Below are positions 1-8,262 of a DNA stretch of 64,000 bases, piece by piece. Position numbers and translations under genes: made by a program. Source of the DNA: a virus; the IMG/VR virus record IMGVR_UViG_3300020390_000002, positions 1 to 64,000 of that record, one strand, 5' to 3'. The notes under the pieces were generated by a model, which did not search any database, was not told the DNA's origin, and worked only from the letters and a program-made list of their open reading frames with translations. Numbering within the stretch: the stretch's first letter is position 1; the number at the start of each line of letters is the position of its first letter.

Positions 1-133
1 TTACCGGGGGCGTCGCCGGCGGCGGGGCCGGGGGTTCAGGATTGGGAGCACCGCCGCTACCCTGTCCAGGGTCGCCGGCGTCGGTCGCTGTGTTCATCGG
101 CCCGTACTTGAGCCATTGGTTCCGGATAAGCAT
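1..133 (-). CDS. N-terminus of post-portal virion protein (partial)
   Basis: The first 44 codons of a gene continue past the left edge of the window. I chose the ATG at 133 because it follows an AGAGGA ribosome site by six bases; an in-frame ATG at 97 has no such site. The visible protein is rich in Pro, Gly and Ala after residue 15. It lies just downstream of the portal gene, where tailed phages usually encode a scaffold, protease or head protein. That role is inferred from position only. Confidence 0.6.
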   Translation of the reverse strand, partial: MLIRNQWLKYGPMNTATDAGDPGQGSGGAPNPEPPAPPPATPPV

Positions 134-201
134 CTACAGTCCTCTGGCCAGTCTCTCGGCCGTCGTGGTTGGGGTGACCTGTCTCTCGGTCGGTTCTGGG
201 C

Positions 202-1713
202 CTATTCCGCCGTCGCGGTTTGGGCTCCGGGTTGGTCGGCTGAATTGCCGGCCGGGTCTTGTTCGGCCGGGTCTGTCGGCCAGTCATTGATCTGTTGCTT
301 CAGGCGCGCTTTCAGGTCGCGCGACATCTGCGGGAACAACTTGCGAGCAACGACATCCATCTGGCTCTGCTGGAGCGCCTGCGGCGCGTTGAGCAGCGAC
401 AGGCGCGAAGCGATCTCGATGTCGTCGAACAGCCCGCGGACGTCGAAGTCCTTCGGGTAGGTGACCGGCTCGAATCGGTCCAGGTCGCGGCTGCGCGGCT
501 TGCCGGTCCACAGATCGACCAGCTGAGCCAGTCGATTCTCGGCGCGGTTGAGGGTCGCGGCCTTGGAGGCCAGCAGCGAGTTCACCCGCTCGAAGTCGTA
601 GGCTTTGGCTACGCCTGAGCTGTTGTCGATGCCGACCGCGTTGTCCTGCTTGGTGCGCTCACCCGCCATGCCGACGGTGTGATAAATCTCGTTGATGATC
701 GTCTTGATCACCGTGATGATCAGCTCGGCCTGGGTCGGGTCTGGCGACAGGTAGTGCGGCTTGTTGCCACCCTCACCGCCGTCGTAGACGAAGATGCGCT
801 TGGTGCCCAGCTCCAGCAGCTTCTTGTAGGTGTCGTCCTGCGCCGAGATGTTCTGCGCCGGCATGGCCAGCTGCGAGAACGTCTGGTCCTGGATGATCGC
901 GTCGAGGTTGCTCAGGTAGTTGGCAACCGCGCGGTCCAGGTAGGCGATGTCATTGATCAGCGACGGGCTGTGATACAGGTCTTCCGAGACGCCCATATGG
1001 TCGACCGGGAAGCCCGGCACCACGCCGAGTCCGTGAACGCCGGAGGCGACCTGAACGATCGGCCCGTCGTGTTCGTCCCCGGACGCCTGAAATAGCATCC
1101 ACTCGTTGCGCGTCCAGAGCCGATACTGCTCGATCACGTCGCCGGTGCAGTTCAGCGGGTCGGTGTCGTCGCGGTCGTGCTCGAGAAACAGCACCCAGAG
1201 CGGCACACCCATGCGGTCATAGCCGACATCCAGCACGTTCTGGGGGCGCACGATGTAGGCGTAGATCCGCGCATCCTGCTCACGCTGGTCGGCCAGGTTC
1301 TTCGTGCCGCCGGTGGCGGTCGAATCGGTCATCACCCAGATGCGGCCGAACGTGGACGACTTGGTGTCGACCAGACGCATGAACTGGGAGATGTCCTGCC
1401 CGTCGCGGGTGGCGCAGTGCCAGAAGTCGCGGAGCACTTCGCTCGCGCCTTCGTCGTTGCGCAGGATCTCGCCTTTGAAAATGTACTTCGACACGAGATT
1501 GACCACCTCGCGCGAATGGTTGAACCGATAGGCCCGGTTCACACGGGCGCGGTATTCGCCGCGACCTTCCTTGTGATACTTGAAGACGTTGTCCTTGAAC
1601 CACGCCCGGCCGCCGCGATACGTGGATTCGACGAAGTCCCAGTGGGGCTTCATCGCGTCGTAATCGGGGTGACGGCGCTTGACTAGCTTGTCCAGTGCAG
1701 TTTCTTGGGGCAA
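202..1713 (-). CDS. Portal protein
   Basis: This 503-residue protein is the likely portal, the dodecameric ring at the capsid vertex through which DNA enters and leaves. Length, position directly after the large terminase, and the mixed alpha/beta sequence with a long helical C-terminal half and a Gln/Pro/Ala-rich acidic tail fit the family; portals have no short signature motif. Translation starts at TTG (1713), preceded by GAGGA seven bases upstream; no ATG is suitably placed. It has its own promoter in the gap after the terminase (TTGATC, 17 bases, GATAAT on the minus strand) with an operator palindrome touching the -35, so it can be transcribed apart from the terminase genes. Confidence 0.85.
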   Translation of the reverse strand: MPQETALDKLVKRRHPDYDAMKPHWDFVESTYRGGRAWFKDNVFKYHKEGRGEYRARVNRAYRFNHSREVVNLVSKYIFKGEILRNDEGASEVLRDFWHCATRDGQDISQFMRLVDTKSSTFGRIWVMTDSTATGGTKNLADQREQDARIYAYIVRPQNVLDVGYDRMGVPLWVLFLEHDRDDTDPLNCTGDVIEQYRLWTRNEWMLFQASGDEHDGPIVQVASGVHGLGVVPGFPVDHMGVSEDLYHSPSLINDIAYLDRAVANYLSNLDAIIQDQTFSQLAMPAQNISAQDDTYKKLLELGTKRIFVYDGGEGGNKPHYLSPDPTQAELIITVIKTIINEIYHTVGMAGERTKQDNAVGIDNSSGVAKAYDFERVNSLLASKAATLNRAENRLAQLVDLWTGKPRSRDLDRFEPVTYPKDFDVRGLFDDIEIASRLSLLNAPQALQQSQMDVVARKLFPQMSRDLKARLKQQINDWPTDPAEQDPAGNSADQPGAQTATAE

Positions 1714-1737
1714 GGACAGTCCTCGGTGTAAGGTGCA

Positions 1738-1766
1738 ATTATCTCAACAAAGGCGCTGGCGATCAA
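1738..1766 (-). promoter_or_regulatory. Sigma70-type promoter of the portal gene
   Basis: On the minus strand TTGATC (1761-1766) is separated by 17 bases from GATAAT (1738-1743). The operator palindrome overlaps the upstream edge of the -35. Confidence 0.7.
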
Positions 1767-1780
1767 GTCAGCGCTGACTT
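1765..1780. promoter_or_regulatory. Operator palindrome (perfect consensus)
   Basis: AAGTCAGCGCTGACTT is a perfect 16-bp inverted repeat. It lies between the terminase stop and the portal start, overlapping the -35 of the portal promoter. It belongs to the dispersed operator family described in the findings. Confidence 0.8.
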
Positions 1781-1784
1781 ATTT

Positions 1785-3023
1785 TTACAGCGAAATACCG
1801 GCCAGCGTGTGCTTGATGATCGGGAACTCGAACTCGAGCGGGTAACCCAGCGCGTCGGTCGCGTGTTCGGCGCCCGCCTGCTTGTCGATGTCGCGCGACC
1901 CCGGCTTGTAGATCGTCTGTTCGAGCGACTTGATGGTGTTCTTGCAGGACTCGTCGATATGCAGGCGCACCACACCGGAGGCGGTCTCCAGCAGCGAGTT
2001 GACCGCGTTCACGCGGTCGGCGATCGGCGGGTGCTTCTTGCGGTGCTTGATCTTCCTGAAGCCGGCCTGGCGGAACACGTCCAGATCGGACTCACCGCGC
2101 CCGGACTGTCGATAGCTGCCGGCCGGATCGGGGTAGATCGTGACGGCGTCCTGCCAGCGCCAGAACTTGCGATCGAGCGCCGCACAGACGTCGGCCGTGT
2201 TCGAACTCGGCAGATATATCTCGTCGACCACCCACAGCTCGCCGGAGGGCTGCGGCTGGATGATCACGCTCGACATCGGGTCGATGTTGAAGTCCTGCCC
2301 GACCCAGATCGGCAGACCCGGGTTGAAGGGGAACTTGCCGACGTGCTTGGTGCGATCGAACGGGTAGTAGACGCGCCCGGCCATCGACTCGAAGCTCGCC
2401 TCGTACTCCTGACGGAACGTCTTGGGGTCCAGCTCGTTGCGCGCGGCCTCGATCTCCTCCGGCGGCACGAACGGCGACTGTGACGTCGGGAACTGCCAGG
2501 ACTTCCACACGCCCGCCTGCTGGTAATCGCCGCGCTGGCCCATGCGGTAGTGGTCGTAGAGGATGTTGAAGCCCTTGGGCGTGCCCTGAATCAGCGCGCC
2601 GCCGCGGGTGGCCGACAGGGTCGGTCGGATGACCTTGCCCCAGACGTCGGGCTTCATGTCCTGGGCCTCGTCGAGGACCACGTAGTGCAGACCCACGCCG
2701 CGCAGGGTGTCAGGCTTGTCCGCGCCCTTGAGCTCGATCACCGAGCCGTTGATGAGCAGGATGCGCAGGCGCGTGTCGTTGATCTTCTTGATCCAGCGCC
2801 GCGGGATCGCGTCCTTGAGCTCTTCCCACATGATGTCGCGCGCCATCTGATAGGTCGGCGCGACATACCAGATGCGCTGCTTTTTCTTCTTGCCCGCCTT
2901 GTCGATCATGATCACGCGGGCCAAAAACGTCTTGCCGGATCGGCGCCCCGCCACCATCGTCTTGAATCGGTGCGGCGCAGAGTAGACCTCGAGCTGCTTG
3001 GGGTGCAGCGGCAGCGCAGGCAT
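1785..3023 (-). CDS. terL: Terminase large subunit (packaging ATPase/nuclease)
   Basis: The motor that cuts concatemeric phage DNA and pumps it through the portal into the capsid. At 412 residues it is a compact TerL. The ATPase half shows a Walker A motif VAGRRSGKTF at residues 24-33, Walker B VVLDE at 115-119 followed by AQD, and the coupling motif TPKGFN near 148. The RNase H-like nuclease half has acidic residues in the expected order: Asp in VGQDFN (about 244), Asp in YPDPAG, and Asp in HATDALGY near the C-terminus. Its start overlaps the stop of the small-terminase-like gene by one base, so the two are translationally coupled. Confidence 0.96.
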   Translation of the reverse strand: MPALPLHPKQLEVYSAPHRFKTMVAGRRSGKTFLARVIMIDKAGKKKKQRIWYVAPTYQMARDIMWEELKDAIPRRWIKKINDTRLRILLINGSVIELKGADKPDTLRGVGLHYVVLDEAQDMKPDVWGKVIRPTLSATRGGALIQGTPKGFNILYDHYRMGQRGDYQQAGVWKSWQFPTSQSPFVPPEEIEAARNELDPKTFRQEYEASFESMAGRVYYPFDRTKHVGKFPFNPGLPIWVGQDFNIDPMSSVIIQPQPSGELWVVDEIYLPSSNTADVCAALDRKFWRWQDAVTIYPDPAGSYRQSGRGESDLDVFRQAGFRKIKHRKKHPPIADRVNAVNSLLETASGVVRLHIDESCKNTIKSLEQTIYKPGSRDIDKQAGAEHATDALGYPLEFEFPIIKHTLAGISL

Positions 3024-3688
3024 TATCCGGAGATGTCCGCGCCATCCAGGTCGGATTCGCTCAGGTCGTCGAGATCCTCGGCGAGCTTGTCGTCGCTGTA
3101 GTTCTGCAGGTGCTCGGCCAGTTCGTCGTCGTTCTGGATCACGTGCAGGCGCGCGATCTCCTCGGCGGTCAGGCCGCGGATGATCAGCTCCGGCAGCTCC
3201 TCGTCCAGGCCGACATCCTTGTCGAGGCCCAGCAGCGTCCAGCGCTCCTCACGCGCGATCTTGCAGATTTCGATCGCCACCTTGATCGCCTTGAGGTTGG
3301 CCATCGCGGTGGCCATCGGGTTGCCCTTATTTCGGGCCGCGGCCAGCTCGGCCATGCCCAGGCGCGCGAGCATCTGCGCCCACTTGTAGTGCTCTTCCTT
3401 GGTCTCGCGAATCTTGATCAGCAGCTCGGCGCCGTCGTTGGCACCGGCTTCAGCGATACTGTCGCGAACCGCGGTGGCCACATCCTTGGAGCCCTTGACG
3501 ACGCCGCGCTTGGTGAAGCGACGGGACAGCGTCTCGTGACGCACGCCGAAGCGTTCGGCCAGCTGCTTGAGGGTGAACTCGCCGGAGGCCCACAGGGCTT
3601 CGGCTTCTCCCCACTGGGTGGGCGTCAGACGATTCGACTTGGGGGTAGCGATGCGTGCAGCCAGATCATCGCGCTTGGACTTGGCCAT
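3023..3688 (-). CDS. Terminase small subunit-like DNA-binding protein
   Basis: This 221-residue protein has a helix-turn-helix near residues 30-60 (LKQLAERFGVRHETLSRRF), followed by a helical middle and an acidic C-terminal tail. Small terminases recognise the packaging site and load the large subunit; the HTH, the size, and the position directly before terL fit. Small terminases diverge strongly, so a different HTH regulator is possible. The ATG at 3688 is the first in frame. A strong promoter lies about 90 bases upstream. Confidence 0.72.
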   Translation of the reverse strand: MAKSKRDDLAARIATPKSNRLTPTQWGEAEALWASGEFTLKQLAERFGVRHETLSRRFTKRGVVKGSKDVATAVRDSIAEAGANDGAELLIKIRETKEEHYKWAQMLARLGMAELAAARNKGNPMATAMANLKAIKVAIEICKIAREERWTLLGLDKDVGLDEELPELIIRGLTAEEIARLHVIQNDDELAEHLQNYSDDKLAEDLDDLSESDLDGADISG

Positions 3689-3779
3689 TGGATTCCCAGA
3701 AAGCGGGGTCCATGCGGACCCCGAATACCCAGCGGAGGAGGAGAACGGACAACGGCTAACCGAAGCATTGTCCGGGCGG

Positions 3780-3809
3780 ATTATATCGCGGAAGCGTGTT
3801 TACGTTCAA
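3780..3809 (-). promoter_or_regulatory. Strong sigma70-type promoter of the packaging operon
   Basis: On the minus strand TTGAAC (3804-3809), an 18-base gap, then a perfect TATAAT (3780-3785). The operator palindrome at 3807-3822 overlaps the -35, as at the portal promoter. Confidence 0.75.
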
Positions 3810-3822
3810 TCAGCGCTGACTT
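3807..3822. promoter_or_regulatory. Operator palindrome
   Basis: CAATCAGCGCTGACTT, two mismatches from consensus, overlaps the -35 of the terminase promoter. Confidence 0.75.
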
Positions 3823-3829
3823 ACTTTGA

Positions 3830-4310
3830 CAGCAGGGCGCTCCTGGCCGGTGCTCACGCTTCGATCGTCACGTGGGCCGTGTCCTCGTATCCCCTGCCCT
3901 CTGATCTACGCTCCTAGCGCTTCCTAGAGCGTCAAACGTCATCTGAATCCAGTGATTACACAATTTCCGTTTATGTGTGTCTTTTTTATTGTGTTTTCGC
4001 TATTGTTTATTGGTTCTGATTTCTGATGGCTGTTGTTATAAGATAGGGATCGGGTGTTATGAATTAAAAATCGCGAATTTCCTTTTAAAATCAACTGGCC
4101 AACGCAATTTACGGATTTTCATAACGGCAGTTTTCAAGGCATGTGCCTCAGAGCTCAGAAAGAGATCGATGAGACTCGCGGAATGGTGATCCAAACTGCC
4201 CCGACGCCGCGCGATAGTTTTTAGCTATCGTCATCATTACCCCGATCTATCACCCTCGCGGAGCGCGCTTCAGCACCCGCTGATGCCTGCGGCGTGCCGC
4301 GCGGCAAACC
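3830..4310. other. Non-coding AT-rich stretch
   Basis: About 480 bases with no convincing gene. The part from 3950 to 4140 is much richer in A and T than its surroundings. A small hairpin (GATAG, a loop of seven, CTATC) lies near 4210-4230. A 70-codon plus-strand reading frame at 3977 has no ribosome site and no protein-like composition, so I do not call it. Confidence 0.5.
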
Positions 4311-4634
4311 TCACTGATCGCTGATGCTCGCGTCCGTTTTCTCTTGATGCGGGCCGGGTGCGCGCCCCACGTGCTTATAGAGATCGCGCCCCATGACCTG
4401 CATGCCGAGCACGGTGGCTGCGATCACGCGCCGGTTGCGCTCCCTGCGGGTCTCGCAGTCGAGCTTGGTGAGCAGCCCCTTCTTGACCAGAAACCGAATC
4501 GAGCACTGCAGCGCCTGGCGCTTGCACTCGTAGGACAGGCGCTCGTGGATCTGCCCCATGTCCAGCCACTGCCCCGCCCCGTCGCCGCGGGAGACGATGT
4601 TGAGGATTTCGATCTGCTTGGCAGTCAGTCGCAT
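4311..4634 (-). CDS. Small winged-helix-like DNA-binding protein
   Basis: This 107-residue protein begins with a pattern typical of a winged helix: an N-terminal helix (LTAKQIEILNIV), a second and third helix around residues 27-50, then a beta wing with LVKKGLLTKL. That suggests a transcription regulator. The ATG at 4634 overlaps the end of the preceding zinc-motif gene, so it is the last cistron of the 8.9-4.3 kb minus-strand cluster. It is one candidate for the protein that binds the dispersed operators; nothing in the sequence proves this. Confidence 0.6.
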   Translation of the reverse strand: MRLTAKQIEILNIVSRGDGAGQWLDMGQIHERLSYECKRQALQCSIRFLVKKGLLTKLDCETRRERNRRVIAATVLGMQVMGRDLYKHVGRAPGPHQEKTDASISDQ

Positions 4635-4825
4635 GGCTTGTCGCGCTCCATCGCGTCCAGATAGGCGGCCCGCTCAGGCGTCCAGGGCAGCGCCATGTCG
4701 AGCCCCTCGTGGCTGTAGAACTCCAGCCGGCAGCGCTGGCACACAATGCGCGCGCAGTGCGCGTTGTAGCGGTGCGCGACATGCAGATCGTGACCCTTGA
4801 AGATGCAGAGCAGGGATTGCCACAT
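4625..4825 (-). CDS. Small Cys/His protein of unknown function
   Basis: A 66-residue protein with a C-x2-C pair (CQRC) and several nearby His and Cys residues, which could bind one zinc. The ATG at 4825 has GAGGA six bases upstream. It overlaps the start of the winged-helix gene downstream. I do not recognise a family. Confidence 0.6.
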   Translation of the reverse strand: MWQSLLCIFKGHDLHVAHRYNAHCARIVCQRCRLEFYSHEGLDMALPWTPERAAYLDAMERDKPCD

Positions 4826-4827
4826 CG

Positions 4828-5085
4828 CTAGTCCTCGATCAGTTGATTGGCATGGGTGGAGATACGCGGGCCGAACGGCTCTTCGCCCAGGCGCGTGAAG
4901 TCCCAGCGCCCGAACAGATCCTTGTCGCAGTCGGCGCATCGATAGCCCACATGCCAGCCGTGATCGATGCGCAGCAGCGTCGGGTGCTTGCAGGTGTTCT
5001 GATGCCACCAGCGCACCAGCCGACGAGCCCAGCGCGCCAGCGCCTGCTTGAACCGCTCCACCGCGAGCCGGATTTTCTCGATCAT
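4828..5085 (-). CDS. Small basic protein with a zinc-knuckle-like motif
   Basis: An 85-residue protein. The N-terminal third is an amphipathic, Arg-rich helix; the centre has a C-x2-C pair (YRCADCDKD) plus an upstream Cys-Lys-His. The ATG at 5085 overlaps the stop of the preceding gene (ATGA), so translation is coupled. The function is unknown. Confidence 0.6.
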   Translation of the reverse strand: MIEKIRLAVERFKQALARWARRLVRWWHQNTCKHPTLLRIDHGWHVGYRCADCDKDLFGRWDFTRLGEEPFGPRISTHANQLIED

Positions 5086-5306
5086 GAGTCGCTGACCTCG
5101 CCCTGATCCTCGACCGACTCGAACCAGACATCGAAGGCCGGGTCGCCGCGCTCGATGCTGTAGCCGAAGGCGCCGTAGGAATCGCGAGTCAGGCCCAGCG
5201 ATGCCTCGTAGCTGTCGTGATGGAAGGTGCGGACGGTGCCGTCCATCGGATACAGCACGGTGCCGGCCGGAATGACCACGTCGTGCTTCAGACGAATTGC
5301 CCTCAT
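5082..5306 (-). CDS. Hypothetical protein, 74 residues
   Basis: A short, probably beta-rich soluble protein. The start at 5306 was chosen for its clear AGGAG site five bases upstream; longer in-frame extensions lack one. The sequence reads like a small barrel (VVIPAGTVLYPMDGTVRTFH). The family is not recognised. Confidence 0.6.
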   Translation of the reverse strand: MRAIRLKHDVVIPAGTVLYPMDGTVRTFHHDSYEASLGLTRDSYGAFGYSIERGDPAFDVWFESVEDQGEVSDS

Positions 5307-5366
5307 GGGGTCTCCTTTCGTGATTCGCGAACTGGAATGGTGGGCGGGACCGGGCACTCCCGATCG

Positions 5367-5600
5367 TCAGTCGTTGCCGACCTCCCCTTGCGGGCCGCCC
5401 GTTGATTTTTCGAACACAGCGATCCGATCGCCCAGCACGACGCTGAGCGAGCACATCAGGCAGTGCTGGCGCCGCAGCAGCCTCCGCTCATCCGGGGCGA
5501 GATCGGCGAACTGATAGGTGCCCAGGAAATAGCCCAGATTGGCTCTTCGCCTATCGAGATCGGCCTTCTCTTCGACGACGCGCTGCTGAAGCGGTGTCAT
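5367..5600 (-). CDS. Hypothetical protein, 77 residues
   Basis: A charged, mostly helical small protein with a C-x2-C pair (HCLMCS) near residue 49. The ATG at 5600 overlaps the stop of the GNAT-like gene (ATGA). Its place inside the modification-type cluster suggests co-expression with it, but no function can be read from the sequence. Confidence 0.55.
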   Translation of the reverse strand: MTPLQQRVVEEKADLDRRRANLGYFLGTYQFADLAPDERRLLRRQHCLMCSLSVVLGDRIAVFEKSTGGPQGEVGND

Positions 5601-6499
5601 GCAGATTCCCCCTGAAGGTTGGTGAGTCGCGACAGATCCAGCGGCTGGTCGTGGCGCTGCCAGTCGAACGCCGACAGCGGCAACCGGGCCGGCAGCTCGC
5701 GGCCGGCATCGGGGTTGGTGTAGCAGCCGTACATCGGCGAGCTGAATACCAGCTGATTGATGTTCTTGAGCAGCTCCGGGGTCGCCATGCCGGCGACATG
5801 CTCGACGCCGTCGTTGTTCTTGCGCCCGGTCTTCTCGGTCGCCGAGTGCTTGTAGTAGAACGCCTTGAGGTCGCGGATCGCCTTCTTGCGCAGCCCCGAC
5901 GGCATGGTCTCGATCTCTTCCAGGATCGCCTCGGAGTCCGCCGGGTGGGCGTCGAAATACCGCGCCATGAGCACGATGCCCTGGTCGTACATCTTCGCCA
6001 GGGTCGGCTCGTTGAACACGAAGCCGGCGCGCATGGCGAAGGGGTTGAACTTGCTCATCGAGGAGGCCAGCTCGGTGTAGCGCTTGCCTTCCATACGACA
6101 GGCCAGGTTGAGCATCCGATAGCTCACGCCGACGCTGCGATAGAGCGTATCGACGACGGTGCGGCTGCAGGTGTTGAAGTTCCGGTTGATGAACTTCGCC
6201 CGGTAGACGTTGGTGACCTTGGTCTCGACGCCCGGCTTGAGCTTGGGGAACATGATGTGGCGCTGGGCGAGCAGCAGACGCGGCACGCACAGAACGACCA
6301 CACCCACCAGCTGCGGGCCATGCTCGGTCTCGAGCATGCAGCGCCAGTAATGCGGGCCGACCAGATTGCCTTCCGCCTTGTAGTGGAAGCGATGCAGTCG
6401 GTCCCAGTCGGCGGTCACGCCGCGCTCGACATACATCCGGTCGAGCAGGGAAAACGGCTGGGCGTCGCCGGAGCGGCGCTCGATGGTGACGTCACGCAT
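5597..6499 (-). CDS. GNAT-fold acyltransferase-like protein
   Basis: A 300-residue protein with a GNAT-like core. A beta strand GVVVLCVP is followed by a Cys-Ser-Arg and an acetyl-CoA-type motif region in which VVDTLYRSVGVSYRML resembles the V-x-P-x-YR-x-x-G motif A, then the SMSKFNPFAMRAGF end typical of GNATs. Family knowledge: GNAT-fold enzymes include phage Mom, which modifies adenine in DNA, and related proteins are reported beside ABC-type ATPases and ParB-fold proteins in phage DNA-modification loci. Here it sits with an ABC ATPase and two ParB-fold genes. A DNA-modification role is an inference. Confidence 0.65.
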   Translation of the reverse strand: MRDVTIERRSGDAQPFSLLDRMYVERGVTADWDRLHRFHYKAEGNLVGPHYWRCMLETEHGPQLVGVVVLCVPRLLLAQRHIMFPKLKPGVETKVTNVYRAKFINRNFNTCSRTVVDTLYRSVGVSYRMLNLACRMEGKRYTELASSMSKFNPFAMRAGFVFNEPTLAKMYDQGIVLMARYFDAHPADSEAILEEIETMPSGLRKKAIRDLKAFYYKHSATEKTGRKNNDGVEHVAGMATPELLKNINQLVFSSPMYGCYTNPDAGRELPARLPLSAFDWQRHDQPLDLSRLTNLQGESA

Positions 6500-6806
6500 C
6501 GGCAGCGATCAGCTGCGCCAGGGTGCGCAACTGGCGCTGCCCGTCGATCATCACCGCCAGCAGCACGGTGTCCCGGGCCTTGTAGATCGGATTGCGGCGA
6601 TAACCGTCGGTGAGCACCACGCCCGAATAGAGCATGCCGCGGGTGTGCATTTCGTCCCACCCGTAGACCAGCGGCGTATGCAGCTTGTCCTCGGCCGTCT
6701 CCGCGCTGCTGCGCTCGTGGCAGTAGCCTCGGAACAGGTTGACGTTGCCGGCGAGCACGAGGATCGGCTTCGGCCGGCGCCACTTCTTCTTCGGGGTGTT
6801 GATCAC
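6492..6806 (-). CDS. Hypothetical protein of the ABC/GNAT cluster
   Basis: A 104-residue basic protein encoded between the ABC ATPase and the GNAT-like gene, overlapping both (4 and 8 bases), so the three are probably made together. It contains a conserved-looking LAGNVNLFRGYC segment and a C-terminal helix. The constant sandwiching suggests a subunit or partner of these proteins. The family is not recognised. Confidence 0.65.
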   Translation of the reverse strand: MINTPKKKWRRPKPILVLAGNVNLFRGYCHERSSAETAEDKLHTPLVYGWDEMHTRGMLYSGVVLTDGYRRNPIYKARDTVLLAVMIDGQRQLRTLAQLIAADA

Positions 6807-7456
6807 GAGCGGCGCTCCGGGTAGGTGGATACAGCGACCCGGTTCTCGTAGTGCTTGGTCACCACGAGGGTCGGGTTGAGATCGAATTCGAGATCGCTGT
6901 GGGTAGTGGCCACCAGCACGGTTGCGCCAGCCTCGCGCGCCATCTTCTGCAGGCAGAAGGCCACGACCTTGGCGGTGTCGCGATCCAGGGTCGCGCCGAA
7001 CTCGTCAGCGACCCAGACGGTCGCGCCGGACTCGATGACCTTGGCGAGCTTGAAGCGATACTTCTGCCCGTCGGAGAGCTGACTCGGCGAGCGCACGAAC
7101 AGATAGGCGTCGTTGAGCCCGGCCATCGACAGCAGACGCACGGCGTCCGCCATGTTCTCGCCCACCTGGTCGATCAGGGGGCGCTCGTCGTATTGCACCT
7201 CGTCGAGCGAGGCGACGCGCAGCCACTCCTGGGTGCGCATCTGACGATGCAGTTCCTTGAGCAGCTGCGACTTGCCCGAGCCGGACTGGCCGGTGATATA
7301 GACCACGTCGCCCTGCAGCACCTCGAGCTTCAGCCCCTCGTAGAGCACGAACTCCTTGTTCGCCAGGCCGATGCCGAAGGCTTCGGCGCACTCGAGCACT
7401 CGCGGGGTGCGATCGACACGCGAGGAGAACGACTTGCTGATGACGTATTCGGTCAT
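6803..7456 (-). CDS. Stand-alone ABC-type ATPase
   Basis: A 217-residue soluble ATPase of the ABC superfamily. It has Walker A GQSGSGKS at residues 56-63, an ABC signature LSDGQ at 127-131, Walker B VWVADEF at 147-153 and a switch His in TTHSDL. No membrane segments and no permease gene are nearby, so it is not a transporter. Such soluble ABC ATPases occur in phage loci with ParB-fold and GNAT proteins; they may power or gate a DNA-acting enzyme. It overlaps ParB-like gene 1 (7453) and the small gene at 6806. Confidence 0.8.
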   Translation of the reverse strand: MTEYVISKSFSSRVDRTPRVLECAEAFGIGLANKEFVLYEGLKLEVLQGDVVYITGQSGSGKSQLLKELHRQMRTQEWLRVASLDEVQYDERPLIDQVGENMADAVRLLSMAGLNDAYLFVRSPSQLSDGQKYRFKLAKVIESGATVWVADEFGATLDRDTAKVVAFCLQKMAREAGATVLVATTHSDLEFDLNPTLVVTKHYENRVAVSTYPERRS

Positions 7457-8115
7457 GCCGGCAGCCCGCTGTGCTTCTCGGCGTACATCAGGAAGGCATC
7501 CAGCCCCTCGGCTTCGGTCTCCTCCTCGATGCGCCCGATGAAGGCGGCCACGATCTTCTGCATGGTCGCGGGGACCCTCTTGAACCCCAGCAGGTCGGTG
7601 ATCGCCACGTCGCCCTTCTTGGCGTTCTCGATCGCGGCTTCCTGGGTGCGGGTCTGGGCATCCACGGAGGCGCCCAGATCGATGACCACCTTCTCGTCGC
7701 TGAAGTCGCCGAGATCGGCGGTCAGAAAGTCCAGCTCGCGCGCGTCGAAGCCGGTGTTGAGCAGGTCGTCGGTCATCGCCAGCGCGGCCAGCTCGGCCTG
7801 CAGCAGCTCGGTGTCGTAATCGGTCGAGGAGACGCGGTTGTCGGCCAGGCGAGCCGCCTTGACCTGGTCGGGGGTGAGATCGTCACGCACGATCACCGGC
7901 ACCTGGGTCATGCCCAGCTTGAGCGCCGCCAGGCGCCGGCCGTGCCCCTTGATGATCACGCCGTCGGCGTCGACCACGATCGGCTGATCCCAGCCGTGCT
8001 CGCTGATCTGCTGGGCGAGCTTCGTGACCTGCAGCTCGTCGTGGATCTTGGCGTTCTTTTCGTAGGGCAGGATGGTCTCGATGTCCCGCGCGACGATCTT
8101 GAGCTTGTCGGTCAT
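7453..8115 (-). CDS. ParB-fold protein 1
   Basis: A 220-residue protein whose first 110 residues match the ParB/Srx fold: LPYEKNAKIH near residue 16, QPIVVDADGVIIKGHGR with the GHGR motif at 57-60, then a VPVIVRDDLTPDQVKAARLADNR helix pair. The C-terminal half lacks the HTH of partition ParB. Phage proteins of this type act as nucleases, NTPases or modification-complex subunits rather than in partition, and no parA is visible. It pairs with a second ParB-fold gene two cistrons upstream. Confidence 0.8.
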   Translation of the reverse strand: MTDKLKIVARDIETILPYEKNAKIHDELQVTKLAQQISEHGWDQPIVVDADGVIIKGHGRRLAALKLGMTQVPVIVRDDLTPDQVKAARLADNRVSSTDYDTELLQAELAALAMTDDLLNTGFDARELDFLTADLGDFSDEKVVIDLGASVDAQTRTQEAAIENAKKGDVAITDLLGFKRVPATMQKIVAAFIGRIEEETEAEGLDAFLMYAEKHSGLPA

Positions 8116-8262
8116 TTACCAGCCCTCGCTGAAATCAAGCGGCTCGCGCTCGTCGACGGGCTCGTATTGCTCGCCGGCCGGGCACTCGTCACAGACGTCG
8201 GAGTTGCAGTCCTCGAAGTTCACGCAGGAAAGGCACTCCGGGAAACGGATTCGGTCATTCAT
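8116..8262 (-). CDS. 48-residue Cys-rich protein
   Basis: A very small protein with five Cys residues in the first 27 positions (C-x2-C-x5-C-x4-C-x2-C), a probable zinc knuckle, followed by an acidic tail. The ATG at 8262 overlaps the stop of ParB-like gene 2 by eight bases, and its TAA abuts the start of ParB-like gene 1, so it lies inside the operon. A purine-rich AGGGG site precedes it. Confidence 0.65.
   Translation of the reverse strand: MNDRIRFPECLSCVNFEDCNSDVCDECPAGEQYEPVDEREPLDFSEGW

Noticed and set aside
3977-4189. A 70-codon frame in the AT-rich island
   Set aside because: Cys- and Ile-rich composition of translated AT-rich DNA, no ribosome site.
6803-7456. ABC transporter
   Set aside because: No membrane domain in the protein or in adjacent genes.
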